Notes: generated by a model from the letters alone, not told the origin. Shown: positions 41,159-49,822, numbered from the stretch's first letter. The stretch is 64,000 nt of DNA from Vulcanococcus sp. (GCA_019264575.1 JAHUZV010000016.1:1-64000), one strand, 5' to 3'. Translations and numbers: made by a program.

Positions 41159-41965
41159 ATGACCTCAACCAACCCCTACGCCCTCGAGACCCTCTCCAAC
41201 CTGCTCAAGGGCAAGGTGATCATCGTCACCGGGGGCAACAGCGGGATTGGTAAATCGATCGTGGAGGTGGTGGCCCGCCTCGGCGCCCGCGTGGTGATCG
41301 ACTACCGCTCCCACCCTGAGGCAACCCAAGCGATCGAGCAGGAAATTGGTGAACTGGGCGGCACCTGTTTCGGCGTTCAAGCCGATGTGGGCAAGCTCGA
41401 TGACCTGCAGCGCCTGGTGCAGGAAGCGGTGAATCGCTACGGCCGGCTCGATGTGATGGTGAACAACGCCGGCATCGAAACCCGCACCTCCATCCTCGAC
41501 ACCACCCCCGAGGATTTCGACAAGGTGCTGAACGTGAACCTGCGCGGTGTGTTTTTCGCCACGCAGTACGCCGCCAAACAAATGATTGCCCAGGGCAGCG
41601 GTGGCCGCATCATCAACATCTCCTCGGTGCACGAGGACTGGCCGATGCCAAACAACACCCCCTACTGCGTCGCCAAGGGCGGCGTGCGCATGCTCACCCG
41701 CACCGCTGGTGTTGAGCTGGCCTCCAAAGGCGTGTCGATCGTGAACGTGGGCCCCGGTGCCGTGGCCACACCGATCAACGATTCCACGATGAACAACCCG
41801 GAGCTGCTGGCCAAGCTCAACGCCGCCATCCCGATGGGGCGCATGGCTCAGCCCGATGAGATCGCCAAGGTGGTGGCTTTCCTGGCCAGCGACGCTGCCA
41901 GCTACATCACCGCCACCAGCATCTTTGCCGACGGCGGCATCATGCAGAGCAGCCCCGGCCTGTGA
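41159..41965 (+). CDS. short-chain dehydrogenase (glucose 1-dehydrogenase-like)
   Basis: 268 aa. The cofactor motif 'VTGGNSGIGKSIVEV' (TGxxxGIG) is at about residues 22-36, 'NNAGIE' at about 102, the catalytic Ser in 'NISSVHEDW' and Tyr/Lys in 'YCVAKGG'. This is the classical SDR set; 'SSVHEDWPMPNNTPYCVAKG' is typical of the glucose 1-dehydrogenase-like subfamily. It would oxidise glucose or a related sugar with NAD(P)+ to the lactone. It is divergent from the RidA operon and seven bases before a channel-like gene. Confidence 0.9.
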   Translation: MTSTNPYALETLSNLLKGKVIIVTGGNSGIGKSIVEVVARLGARVVIDYRSHPEATQAIEQEIGELGGTCFGVQADVGKLDDLQRLVQEAVNRYGRLDVMVNNAGIETRTSILDTTPEDFDKVLNVNLRGVFFATQYAAKQMIAQGSGGRIINISSVHEDWPMPNNTPYCVAKGGVRMLTRTAGVELASKGVSIVNVGPGAVATPINDSTMNNPELLAKLNAAIPMGRMAQPDEIAKVVAFLASDAASYITATSIFADGGIMQSSPGL

Positions 41966-41972
41966 GGCGTCG

Positions 41973-42686
41973 TTGAGGATCAGTCGCGAACAGCTGCAGC
42001 GCATCCGGCGCCGCCATTTCGGTTATCGCATCACGCTCGTCTACGAGTTGCTGCTGTTGCTGCTGTTGCCGGTGGCCCAGCAGGTTTCGTTGCTGTTGTC
42101 ACTGCTGCTGATCGGCCAGGCCACCGTGTTCATGGTGTTTGTGAGCCGCTATTCAGCGCTCCGCCGCACCAGGCCACTGATGTACGGCCTGGGCTGCACG
42201 GCCATCGCGATGGAGGTGATCTGGCATGCAGCCCTGTTCTGGAGTCCGTCCCTTGGGCGGGCTCTCACCACGCCCCACGTGGTGGTGTGGGTGCTGTTCC
42301 TGCTGGTGGCGGTGGTGCGCAAGGTGAAGTCGCTGATCCGTGAACCCTTCGTCACCACATCGGTGGTGCTCGGTGCGGCTTCGGGATATCTCACCGTCGG
42401 CATTGCCGGGGGGGTGCTGCTTACCGCCACGTGGGTGTTGCAGCCATCGGCGTTCGTGGCTTCGGCGCTGCCGGCCCTGTCCGCGAATGCCGTGGCCAGC
42501 GTGGCTGTGGCTCCGGCGCTGATGGCTGCCTCCTTTGGCTTGCTCACCACCGTTGGAACATCCGTGCTCACGTCCAGCAATGTCACCGTTCAAGTGATTG
42601 CCAACGTGATCACCATTGCTGGTCAGCTATACGTAGCGATCTTGATTGCGCTGATTCTTGGGCGCGTTCAGAAACGGCTCTCCTGA
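41973..42686 (+). CDS. ion-channel-like membrane protein with altered filter
   Basis: 237 aa from a TTG preceded by GAGG and seven bases after the dehydrogenase. The protein is very hydrophobic, with five to six helices. The C-terminal part looks like a two-helix ion-channel pore: 'FGLLTTVGTSVLTSSN' between helices and 'AGQLYVAILIALILGR' as the inner helix. In potassium channels the filter is TVGYG; here it is TVGTS, so potassium selectivity is not assured. It precedes a ClC gene by 11 bases and may be part of an ion-balance unit. Confidence 0.7.
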   Translation: MRISREQLQRIRRRHFGYRITLVYELLLLLLLPVAQQVSLLLSLLLIGQATVFMVFVSRYSALRRTRPLMYGLGCTAIAMEVIWHAALFWSPSLGRALTTPHVVVWVLFLLVAVVRKVKSLIREPFVTTSVVLGAASGYLTVGIAGGVLLTATWVLQPSAFVASALPALSANAVASVAVAPALMAASFGLLTTVGTSVLTSSNVTVQVIANVITIAGQLYVAILIALILGRVQKRLS

Positions 42687-42697
42687 CGGCAGCAACG

Positions 42698-44002
42698 ATG
42701 AAGGCCTTGAACGAGCTGATCCGGCGGCTGGTCCAGCTCGGTTTGCTGGGATTGTTTGTGGGTCTGCTGTGCTGGCCGTTCAACCTGGTGGATCGTTGGG
42801 GCGATCAGCTGCTGGGACTGTTGCCGGCCTTCAGTGGCTCCAGCTGGCGGCCTCTCACGGTGCTGCTGGCCTGTTCGCCGGTGGTGATCTTCCCGCTGTT
42901 GATGCTGTTGCAGAGCGGCGTCTTCAGCCGCGGCAAGGGGTCTGGCATCCCTCAAACCATGACCAGCCTGGAGGACCCGGAGCAAGCGGGTGTGCTGCTC
43001 GGCCTCGTTCCCAGCCTGCAGCGTCTGCTCTTGTGGACCCTCGCCAGCCTGAGCTTGATGCCGCTGGGTCGTGAGGGCCCAGTGGTGCAGATTGGCGCCT
43101 CGGCCGCCTACTGGCTGCGCCGTCGCTTCCCCCGTTGGCTGGCGGATCTAAGCCACTCTGATCTGATGGCAGTGGCTGGGGGTGCGGGCCTGGCTGGTGG
43201 CTTCAACACGCCGTTGATGGGCGTGGTGTTTGTAGCCGAGGAGTTTCTAGGAACGTTCTCAATGCGGCTGATCTGGCCTGCGCTGGTGATCAGTGCCTTG
43301 GCTGCGGCGGTGAGCAGTGCGGTGGGTGAGCCGGAATTTGCGCTTGGCATGGTGGGTGTGGGTCCCGTTGAACTGATCCAGCTCGGCTGGGCGTTGCCCA
43401 TCGGTGTGTTGGCGGGAGCTCTCGGTGCTGTGTTCGCACGCACCCTGTTGCAGGTCACGCGCCGTTTCCGCGCGCTGCTGCAGCGTCAACCGCTGCGGCT
43501 GGGTCTGCTGCTGGGGGTGTGCCTGAGCGTGTTTCTGCTCCTCAGTGGCGGCGCCTCCGGGTGCGATGGCGAGTTGCTCATGCGCCACATGATTGAGGGA
43601 GGATCACCCACCAATGCCCTGCTGCCTGGCGTGCTCGGTGATCTGTTCACCCTGGTGCTGCGCGTGATTGGTCCTGTGCTCGCGCTGGGCGCTGGCATCC
43701 CCGGCGGTCTGATCGATCCGTCGTTTGCATTCGGGGCTGTGCTCGGTCAGAGCTTGGGCGATGCCGGGATGGTGCCCCAGATGGGCTTGGCTTTTGGCAT
43801 GGTGGCGGGCTTGGCCGGCGCCACGCAGCTGCCGGTGATGGCAGTGCTGTTCGCCGTGCGCATGGCCGGCGATCAGCAACTGTTGCCAGGTTTGCTCTTG
43901 GCCTCTGTGATCGCGGCCTACGTGAGCCGTTTGCTGGTCGATAAGCCCGTTTATCACGCCCTCAAAGACATTGGCGATGAGCCGATGGCCCCGGCCTCAT
44001 GA
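42698..44002 (+). CDS. ClC-family chloride channel/antiporter
   Basis: 434 aa from the ATG at 42698, with about ten to eleven helices. Selectivity motifs are visible: 'GKGSGIPQ' (GSGIP, about residue 88), 'GREGPVVQIGAS' (GREGP, about 128) and 'AGIPGGLIDP' (GIPGG near 335), as in bacterial ClC proteins. The conserved gating Glu is in the GREGP motif. It moves chloride or a proton-coupled anion. Its last six bases overlap the end of the convergent NDH-2 gene. It shares a transcription unit with the dehydrogenase and channel-like gene. Confidence 0.93.
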   Translation: MKALNELIRRLVQLGLLGLFVGLLCWPFNLVDRWGDQLLGLLPAFSGSSWRPLTVLLACSPVVIFPLLMLLQSGVFSRGKGSGIPQTMTSLEDPEQAGVLLGLVPSLQRLLLWTLASLSLMPLGREGPVVQIGASAAYWLRRRFPRWLADLSHSDLMAVAGGAGLAGGFNTPLMGVVFVAEEFLGTFSMRLIWPALVISALAAAVSSAVGEPEFALGMVGVGPVELIQLGWALPIGVLAGALGAVFARTLLQVTRRFRALLQRQPLRLGLLLGVCLSVFLLLSGGASGCDGELLMRHMIEGGSPTNALLPGVLGDLFTLVLRVIGPVLALGAGIPGGLIDPSFAFGAVLGQSLGDAGMVPQMGLAFGMVAGLAGATQLPVMAVLFAVRMAGDQQLLPGLLLASVIAAYVSRLLVDKPVYHALKDIGDEPMAPAS

Positions 44003-45319
44003 GGGCGCTTCGGTGATCACCAGGGCTGAGCGCTCGCGCGTGATGATCATCCACAACCACTTGGTGAGCAGGGTGAGGCGGTTTTCGTTGTCGGGGATGA
44101 ATGCCAGGTGAGCTAATCCCCAGAGCAGCCAGCCCAGGGCACCACTCACCTTGAAACCACGCAGATCGGCAACAGCGAACAGCGGGCCCACCACCGCCAT
44201 GCTGCCGAAATCGGTGAACACGAACGGCGCATGGCTCTGGTTCTGCAGCTTGGCGAGGATGTCTTTGGCGACCCAGCCACCCATCTGCACGGCCGGGCCG
44301 GCCATGCCGGGTAGTGGTTTGCCGTTCTTGGTGTGGCTGTAGCTGCAGAGATCGCCAACCACACGGATCTCGGGATGCCCGGGGATCGAGAAATCAGGCT
44401 CCACCGGGAGGCGGCCACCGCGATCCACGCTGCAGCCAGTGCGCTCGGCCAGGAGCTTGCCTAGAGGTGAGGCCGCCACTCCGGCGGTCCAGCAGATCGT
44501 GCCGGCCTCCAGGGTCACCTCACCATCGCTGGTGGTGACCACCAGCTTGTTTTCTTCAATCGTTTTGACACGACCCCCCAGCAGCATCTCCACACCGCAG
44601 CGCTTGAGGTGATCGCCAGCCGCCTTGGAGAGCTGGGGATCCATGGCCCGCAGCACGCGATCGCCTGGATCCACCAGCGTCACCTTGCAGAGGCTGGGAT
44701 CGATTTGTTTGAAATCCCGCTCCAGGGTGTGGCGCATCAGGTCGTTGAGGGAGGCCGCCAGCTCGCAGCCGGTGGGGCCGCCGCCTACCACCACCACCGA
44801 TTGCAGCAGGCGCCTTTTAGTGGGATCGGGCGTTTGCTCAGCCTCCTCGAGGGCGCCCAGCACCCGCTTGCGAATGCCATAGGCATCTTCGAGCGATTTC
44901 ATCGGCGTGGCGAACTGCGCCCATTCGTCATGGCCGAAGTAGCTGCTGGTGGCGCCGGCCGCCACGATCAGATGGTCGTAGTGGAGTCGACGATCGTTGA
45001 AGATCACCTCCTGGGCGGAGGTGTTGATGTCGTCCACCTCTCCCATCAGGATCTGCACATTGGGAGCCTGCCCCAACATGATCCGCAGCGGTGAGGCCAC
45101 ATCCGTTTGCGACACCAGGCCTGAGGCCACCTGATACAGCAGGGGCTGGAACAGGTTGAAGTTGCGCTTGTCGATCAGGGTGACCCGCACGGTCTTGCCC
45201 GCGAGGGCATGGGCTGCTTTGAGTCCGGCGAAGCCACCACCCACAATCACCACATGGGGAGCGTTTCGGAGCAGTTCAGTGGGTGGTGTGAGTTCGAGGA
45301 AGAACCGCTCCGGAGCCAT
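43997..45319 (-). CDS. type II NADH dehydrogenase-like FAD oxidoreductase
   Basis: 440 aa from the ATG at 45319; a GTG eight codons upstream is possible. Two nucleotide-binding folds are present: 'HVVIVGGGFAGLKAAHALAG' (about 21-40) for FAD and 'SVVVVGGGPTGCELA' (about 180) for NAD(P)H. 'GDLCSYSHTKNGKPLPGMAG' is the third conserved motif of NDH-2 enzymes. The C-terminus forms amphipathic helices that attach to the membrane ('GLAHLAFIPDNENRL'). It should pass electrons from NAD(P)H to quinone without pumping protons. In this window it could feed the same quinone pool used by the CuA-less oxidase. Confidence 0.93.
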   Translation of the reverse strand: MAPERFFLELTPPTELLRNAPHVVIVGGGFAGLKAAHALAGKTVRVTLIDKRNFNLFQPLLYQVASGLVSQTDVASPLRIMLGQAPNVQILMGEVDDINTSAQEVIFNDRRLHYDHLIVAAGATSSYFGHDEWAQFATPMKSLEDAYGIRKRVLGALEEAEQTPDPTKRRLLQSVVVVGGGPTGCELAASLNDLMRHTLERDFKQIDPSLCKVTLVDPGDRVLRAMDPQLSKAAGDHLKRCGVEMLLGGRVKTIEENKLVVTTSDGEVTLEAGTICWTAGVAASPLGKLLAERTGCSVDRGGRLPVEPDFSIPGHPEIRVVGDLCSYSHTKNGKPLPGMAGPAVQMGGWVAKDILAKLQNQSHAPFVFTDFGSMAVVGPLFAVADLRGFKVSGALGWLLWGLAHLAFIPDNENRLTLLTKWLWMIITRERSALVITEAPS

Positions 45320-45364
45320 CAGTGCGTATAGCGCTGGCCGCACGCTAACGAGAGTTGGCTGGGT

Positions 45365-45742
45365 TCACAGGCCGATCTTCACCTTCACCGGTGCTTTGGG
45401 CTGCACATCCACTTGCATCGGTTGCTGTTCACCCATGTTGACCTGAATGGGATTGGGATTATTGACCTCAACCTGGATGGGTTTGGGGTTGTTCACGCTC
45501 AGCTTCACCGGTGCCTGCTCGGTGACCTGAACCTTCACACCACCGCCATGGCGCATTTCCACTGGGTCTGGCATGGAGAGCAGGCCTTTCACCTGTCCGG
45601 ACAGCGTGAGCGGTTCAGCGAAGCTGAGCACCAGCCGCAGTTGGATCGGGTGCTGGCTGCTGCGCATTAAAAGGCCCATCACCATGGCGCCGAGCGCCAA
45701 CACGGTGATGGGCCAACGCAGTTTCAACCAGTGAGGATCCAT
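45365..45742 (-). CDS. membrane-anchored protein with PxxVxV repeats
   Basis: 125 aa from the ATG at 45742. A single helix at about residues 12-26 anchors it. From residue 70 on there is an imperfect repeat with 'PVKLSVNNPKPIQVEV', 'NPNPIQVNM' and 'QPMQVDV', alternating Pro, Gln/Lys and Val in roughly ten-residue units. This should form an extended beta or polyproline structure outside the membrane. No family is recognised. It lies 45 bases upstream of the NDH-2 gene and is probably in the same transcript. Confidence 0.7.
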   Translation of the reverse strand: MDPHWLKLRWPITVLALGAMVMGLLMRSSQHPIQLRLVLSFAEPLTLSGQVKGLLSMPDPVEMRHGGGVKVQVTEQAPVKLSVNNPKPIQVEVNNPNPIQVNMGEQQPMQVDVQPKAPVKVKIGL

Positions 45743-45802
45743 GGGACTGATCAACCAGTCGCCATTCAAGCGATTGGTTCTGTGGGCTGCAGGCGAGCGG
45801 AT

Positions 45803-45922
45803 TTAGCGCCGACCGAGCAACTCCTCCCAGGTGGTGGGTTGGTTGGGCAATGGATGCTGGTGCTGCGGTTTGGGGCGATGAGCCGTGGTTTGAGGTTTGT
45901 GCGTGGGTGTGTGAATCGTCAT
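45803..45922 (-). CDS. putative microprotein with 'TWEELLGRR' end
   Basis: 39 aa from an ATG at 45922. Its N-terminal two thirds are rich in His, Pro, Thr and Gln, and the last nine residues, 'TWEELLGRR', form a charged helix resembling the ends of other small cyanobacterial proteins. There is no export signal. It may be a real microprotein upstream of the repeat protein or a chance reading frame; the size gives little power. The 192 bases 45923-46114 contain two short hairpins (around 45969-45980 and 46000) but no gene. Confidence 0.35.
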   Translation of the reverse strand: MTIHTPTHKPQTTAHRPKPQHQHPLPNQPTTWEELLGRR

Positions 45923-46114
45923 GGTTCTGTTGCGCGTTGAGTTATCTGTCGCTTTGCCTCGATCACAACCGTGAACACGGCTGTCTTGAGAACGGATGCC
46001 GTTCAAACTCCCTTGTCAGGAAGAGCGGATCAGGCGTGAAGGGATGCGGCGCGTTGGTGCTCGCCGATCGGTTCACCCCATCACCATAGACCCTGTCAAC
46101 TGCCAGCGCCACAC

Positions 46115-46792
46115 GTGCCTGCTCAACCCGTGCTGATCTTGGGGGGATTTCTGATCACCGAAGAGGCCTATCAGCCGATGTGCAGCTGGCTGAGGCAGCA
46201 GACGCAGCAACCGGTTGAGCTGGTGCCAGCCAACCGTTTTGATTGGCTGCTCACCTCCTGGGCTTGGGGTTGGCGGCGCCTGTTGGATCGGGCGGCAGCG
46301 CAGGCAGAAGCGCTGGCGGCCCGTTCAGCCACCGGCAAGGTGACGCTGATCGGCCATAGCTCCGGCGGCGTGATGCTGCGCCTCTTCCTTGCCGATGAGG
46401 CGTTCGCTGGCCGCACTTACAACGGCAAGCGCTGGGCGGATCGGCTCTACACCTTGGGCAGTCCCCACACCGCCGTGCGGGCCACACCGCTGCGGCAGAT
46501 GGTGGATCGCCGCTACCCCGGCGCCTGTTTCGCCGATCAGGTGCACTACATCTCGGTGGCTGGGGCGCTGGCGGAAGCGGATGGCTCGGCCCTCAGTCAG
46601 CGCATGGCTCCCGGCTCCTATCAGGCCATCGCTGGCCGCCGTGATCTGGAGGGGGACGGCTTGGTGCCGGTTCAGTCGGCCCTGTTGCGCGGTGCCGAGC
46701 TGATCACCCTGCCGGGCGTGGCTCATGGGGGTGCCTTTGGCGCCCGTTGGTATGGCACTCCTGAGGTGGTGCAGCAGTGGTGGCGGGGCTGA
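46115..46792 (+). CDS. alpha/beta-hydrolase, lipase-like
   Basis: 225 aa from a GTG. The nucleophile elbow 'LIGHSSGG' (G-x-S-x-G) is at about residues 77-84; a catalytic Asp is likely in 'RRDLEGDGLVP' and a His in 'GVAHGGAFG'. The order matches triacylglycerol lipase-like or esterase hydrolases that lack a lid. No signal peptide is seen. The substrate is unknown. It is monocistronic, with the iron permease gene convergent downstream. The 170-base gap (46793-46962) has no clear terminator. Confidence 0.85.
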   Translation: MPAQPVLILGGFLITEEAYQPMCSWLRQQTQQPVELVPANRFDWLLTSWAWGWRRLLDRAAAQAEALAARSATGKVTLIGHSSGGVMLRLFLADEAFAGRTYNGKRWADRLYTLGSPHTAVRATPLRQMVDRRYPGACFADQVHYISVAGALAEADGSALSQRMAPGSYQAIAGRRDLEGDGLVPVQSALLRGAELITLPGVAHGGAFGARWYGTPEVVQQWWRG

Positions 46793-46962
46793 GGCCGAGC
46801 TGTTGGTCGGCCCAGTGAGCCATTAGGGCTGCCATCCAGCTTTGGCGGTCGCCATGCAGTCGCAACATCGCAATCGATTCTCTGCTGGCAGCTTCTCGCT
46901 GAGCGCCCAGTTCTGCAGAGCGATGGCTGCAGGCTGAAGCAGCAAAAGCGACAATCCTGTGT

Positions 46963-48504
46963 TCAGTTGCGCTCCAGCCGCTCCAGGTTCGGGATCAGCG
47001 CGATGGCCGCCAGGATGCCCAGGGCCAGGATCAACAGGGCCGGCACCAGAGCTGCACCCACCCGTTCATCGCTGGCGTACTGATACACGCGCACAGCCAG
47101 GGTGTCGAAATCAAACGGCCGCAAGGAAAAGGTGAGCGGTAGCTCCTTCACCGTGTCCACGAACACCAGCAGCCCGCCCACCAGCAGCGGACCGCGCAGC
47201 AGGGGTAGGTGCACCCGCTGCAACACGCCCAGCCAACTGTTGCCCAGGGATGTGGCTGCTTCATCCACGCTGGGCGGAATTCGCTCGAGGGCGGCGTCGA
47301 GTCCGCCTTTCGATACGGCAAGGAACCGATCGCTGTAGCCCCACACCAGCAGCAGCAGCGGTGCCAGCGCCAGGGGGCCACCGATGAGCATCAGGGCCAG
47401 GGCCAGCACGGTGCCGGGGATGGCGTAGCCGAGGCCAGAGATAAAGGTGAGCCGCTGCAGCACGGCATTGGGAATCCAACGCTTGGCGATGGCGAGCAGC
47501 AGGCCGCCGCCCACGGTGAGGGCCGCAGCGAGAAGCGCTAGCCCGAAGCTGCGGCTTCCAAGAGCCAGCAGCTCGGTGGTGTCTTCTGCGCGCATCTGAT
47601 CCCAGCTGAGTCCAGCCCAGATCACCGGTAGCCCCAGGGTGATCAGCGGCGGCAGCAGGCACAGGGCCTGGCTCAGCCACCGCCGTTGCCCCACAAGGCG
47701 CCATTGGGGGTCGGCATCGCCATCGTTGCCGAGATTCCAGCACCGCCTGCGCTGGCGCAGGTTGCGCTCCGCCCCTACGAGCAGCGCCACGATCACTAGC
47801 GCCATCAGGGCCAGGGCTACGGCTCCTTGAGGGTCGCCATCTTGTTGCCAGCGGTTGAGGATGCCGGTGGAAAGCGTTGGCACACCGAGCAGCTGCACGG
47901 CACCGAGCTCGTTCACCACCTCCATGCCGCCCAAGGCCACCCCAGCGCCGATGGCCGGCAGGGCCATTGGCAGGGCTACGCGCCAGAAGCTTCCCCAGGG
48001 GCCAACCCCAAGGCTGCGGCAGGCCTCCAGCTGGCGGCGCCCGCTCACCGAGAAGCTCTCGGTGGAGAGCAGGAACACATAGCTGTAGGTGCTCAGCACC
48101 ATCACGATCAGCGTGGGGGTGAAGCCATGCACCCGCAGGCCGTAGCGGCTGCCGAGATCGATCCAGGTGGCGGCCAGCAGATAGCTGGGGGTGGCCAGCG
48201 GCAAGAGCTGGGCGATGCGCAGCCAGCGCCGGCCTGGGAAGGCGCATCGCGCTGTGAGCCAGCCGGTGGCCGTGCCCAAGACGGCGGTAAGCAGCCCCAC
48301 CAGGGCCACCAGGGCCAGGGTGTTTAGCACCTGCTCGGTGCCGCCATAGCCGAGGTCGAATCGGGAGCCTTCACCGGCATCGAAGGCAAACCAACCCAGG
48401 CTCAACACCGGTGCAAGGGCCAGGGCGCACAGCAGCAAAACGCCCACCGCCAGCAGGCTGCGCTGGGGGCTCCGTGATGTGGCCTTTGCGGAGGGAGGAA
48501 CCAT
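46963..48504 (-). CDS. futB: iron ABC transporter permease (FutB/FbpB-like)
   Basis: 513 aa from the ATG at 48504. A longer start at 48552 lies inside the CRP-type palindrome and has no ribosome-binding site, so I prefer the shorter one. Twelve membrane helices form two BPD_transp_1 units, each with an EAA-like loop, 'EACRSLGVGPWGSFWRVALPM' and 'DEAATSLGNSWLGVLQRVHL'. This is the fused double permease of FbpB/FutB iron importers. It is divergent from the substrate-binding protein gene at 48633. The ATPase FutC is not encoded in the window. Confidence 0.92.
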   Translation of the reverse strand: MVPPSAKATSRSPQRSLLAVGVLLLCALALAPVLSLGWFAFDAGEGSRFDLGYGGTEQVLNTLALVALVGLLTAVLGTATGWLTARCAFPGRRWLRIAQLLPLATPSYLLAATWIDLGSRYGLRVHGFTPTLIVMVLSTYSYVFLLSTESFSVSGRRQLEACRSLGVGPWGSFWRVALPMALPAIGAGVALGGMEVVNELGAVQLLGVPTLSTGILNRWQQDGDPQGAVALALMALVIVALLVGAERNLRQRRRCWNLGNDGDADPQWRLVGQRRWLSQALCLLPPLITLGLPVIWAGLSWDQMRAEDTTELLALGSRSFGLALLAAALTVGGGLLLAIAKRWIPNAVLQRLTFISGLGYAIPGTVLALALMLIGGPLALAPLLLLVWGYSDRFLAVSKGGLDAALERIPPSVDEAATSLGNSWLGVLQRVHLPLLRGPLLVGGLLVFVDTVKELPLTFSLRPFDFDTLAVRVYQYASDERVGAALVPALLILALGILAAIALIPNLERLERN

Positions 48505-48542
48505 GGGCAAAAAGCCTACGGGGCCAAGGTTTTGCACGCTTT

Positions 48543-48562
48543 GGTGTGACATTTGTCACACC
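48543..48562. promoter_or_regulatory. CRP-family operator palindrome in the fut intergenic region
   Basis: GGTGTGACA-TT-TGTCACACC is a perfect 20-base palindrome containing TGTGA-N6-TCACA, the consensus of CRP-type regulators. Its centre (48552.5) is about 43 bases before a plausible start of transcription for futA (weak -10 near 48583), a class II activator distance. It covers the alternative ATG of futB at 48550-48552. The linked Crp-family gene at 49906 is a candidate binder. Confidence 0.8.
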
Positions 48563-48632
48563 CGCGGGTGGGCAATGATCGCTACCCCTCAGGAGGGCAC
48601 TTTCTGCTGGCCATAGTGCTCGCAAGCACGAT

Positions 48633-49706
48633 TTGCTCACCTTGAAATTCCCCTCGTTGCGATCCCTGCGCCAACCCGAATCCCTGGGTGCCCTTGCTCT
48701 GTTGGCGGTGAGTGCCACTGGTGCAGCCATTGCGGCACTCGGTGTGGAGACAGCCCAGGCCCAGAGCCAGGAGATCGGCGTGTACTCCGGGCGTCACTAC
48801 AACACCGATAAAGAGCTCTACCGCCAGTTCACCGCCCGCACCGGCATCAAGGTGAAGTTGCTGGAGGGCAAAGACGACGCGTTGATTGAACGTGTGCGCA
48901 CTGAAGGCAAGAACAGCCCGGCCGATGTGCTGGTGCTCGTGGATGCAGCGCGGCTCGACAAGGCTTCCGACATGGGCCTGTTCCGCCCCAGCCCCTCCGC
49001 CATGCTGATGCGGGATGTGCCGCTGAATCTGCGCGACAGCAAGGGCCGTTGGTATGGCCTCACCCGTCGGGTGCGGGTGCCGGTGGTGAACCCCAAGCTG
49101 GTGAACCCAGCCAGCATCCGCACCTACGCCGACCTGGCTAATCCGGCCCTGAAGGGGAAGCTCTGCCTGCGCGACAGCAAGAGCGTGTACAACCAGTCGC
49201 TCGTGGCGGATCAGATGATCCTGCGGGGCGATGCCGCCACGGCGAAGTGGGTGAAGGGGATGACCGTCAATGTGACCAAGCCCTACTTCACCTCCGATAC
49301 GCCTTTGATTCGTGCCGTGGCCAATGGCGAGTGTGGTGTGGGCCTGGTGAATACCTATTACTTGGCTCGGATGCTCTCGGGTGACAACGGCGCTGCCGAC
49401 AAAGCGATGGCGGGCAAGGTGAAGGTGGTGTTCACCAATCCAGCTCACGTGAACATCTCAGGGGCTGGGGTGGTGAAAACCTCGAAAAACGCCCAGGCGG
49501 CGCTGAAGCTGATTGAGTTCCTGGCCTCCCCCACCGGCGGCCGCGGCTACGCCGAAGCGAACAACGAATACCCGCTGAAGGGCTACGGCAATAACCCGAT
49601 CCTTAAGCGCTTCGGCACGTTCAAGGCCGACAGCGTGTCGGCCGAGCAGATGGGCGCCAAGAACAAGGCTGCTGTGCAGCTGATGGCGCGCAACGGCTGG
49701 AAGTAA
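48633..49706 (+). CDS. futA: iron ABC transporter substrate-binding protein (FutA/IdiA-like)
   Basis: Up to 357 aa, starting from a TTG at 48633 or 48642; no ATG or GTG is available in frame. A signal peptide (about 12-44) ends 'VETAQAQSQE'. The mature protein matches class II ferric-binding proteins: 'IGVYSGRHYNTDKELYRQF' at its start, then 'KLLEGKDDALIERV', and 'VVNPKLVN'; Tyr residues in 'NTYYLARM' are the usual iron ligands. It takes up ferric iron with the FutB permease, which is divergently encoded. An intrinsic terminator follows 46 bases after the stop. Confidence 0.93.
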   Translation: MLTLKFPSLRSLRQPESLGALALLAVSATGAAIAALGVETAQAQSQEIGVYSGRHYNTDKELYRQFTARTGIKVKLLEGKDDALIERVRTEGKNSPADVLVLVDAARLDKASDMGLFRPSPSAMLMRDVPLNLRDSKGRWYGLTRRVRVPVVNPKLVNPASIRTYADLANPALKGKLCLRDSKSVYNQSLVADQMILRGDAATAKWVKGMTVNVTKPYFTSDTPLIRAVANGECGVGLVNTYYLARMLSGDNGAADKAMAGKVKVVFTNPAHVNISGAGVVKTSKNAQAALKLIEFLASPTGGRGYAEANNEYPLKGYGNNPILKRFGTFKADSVSAEQMGAKNKAAVQLMARNGWK

Positions 49707-49751
49707 TTCCCCGCGCTGTAGGCGGGCTTGCGCCCGCTCAGCACGGCACAC

Positions 49752-49785
49752 GCCGCCTGGGCCGCCCGCTCGAGGCGGCTTTTTT
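49752..49785 (+). terminator. intrinsic terminator after futA
   Basis: GCCGCCT (49752-49758) pairs with AGGCGGC (49773-49779) over a 14-base loop, followed by TTTTTT (49780-49785). The T-run and GC stem are on the plus strand, 46 bases after the futA stop. It separates futA from the Crp-family gene. Confidence 0.85.
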
Positions 49786-49822
49786 GTGCCTGCTGACAGC
49801 CGCCCCTTCGCAGTTGCTAGTT

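Noticed and set aside
45960..46020. Short palindromes CCGTG-AA-CACGG and GAACGG-ATG-CCGTTC
   Set aside because: Short and without conserved spacing to a promoter; expected by chance in this composition.
46704..46868. 54-residue minus-strand frame downstream of futB
   Set aside because: The frame is open further upstream without a start codon and runs antisense into the hydrolase end; a decayed gene is possible but not supported.
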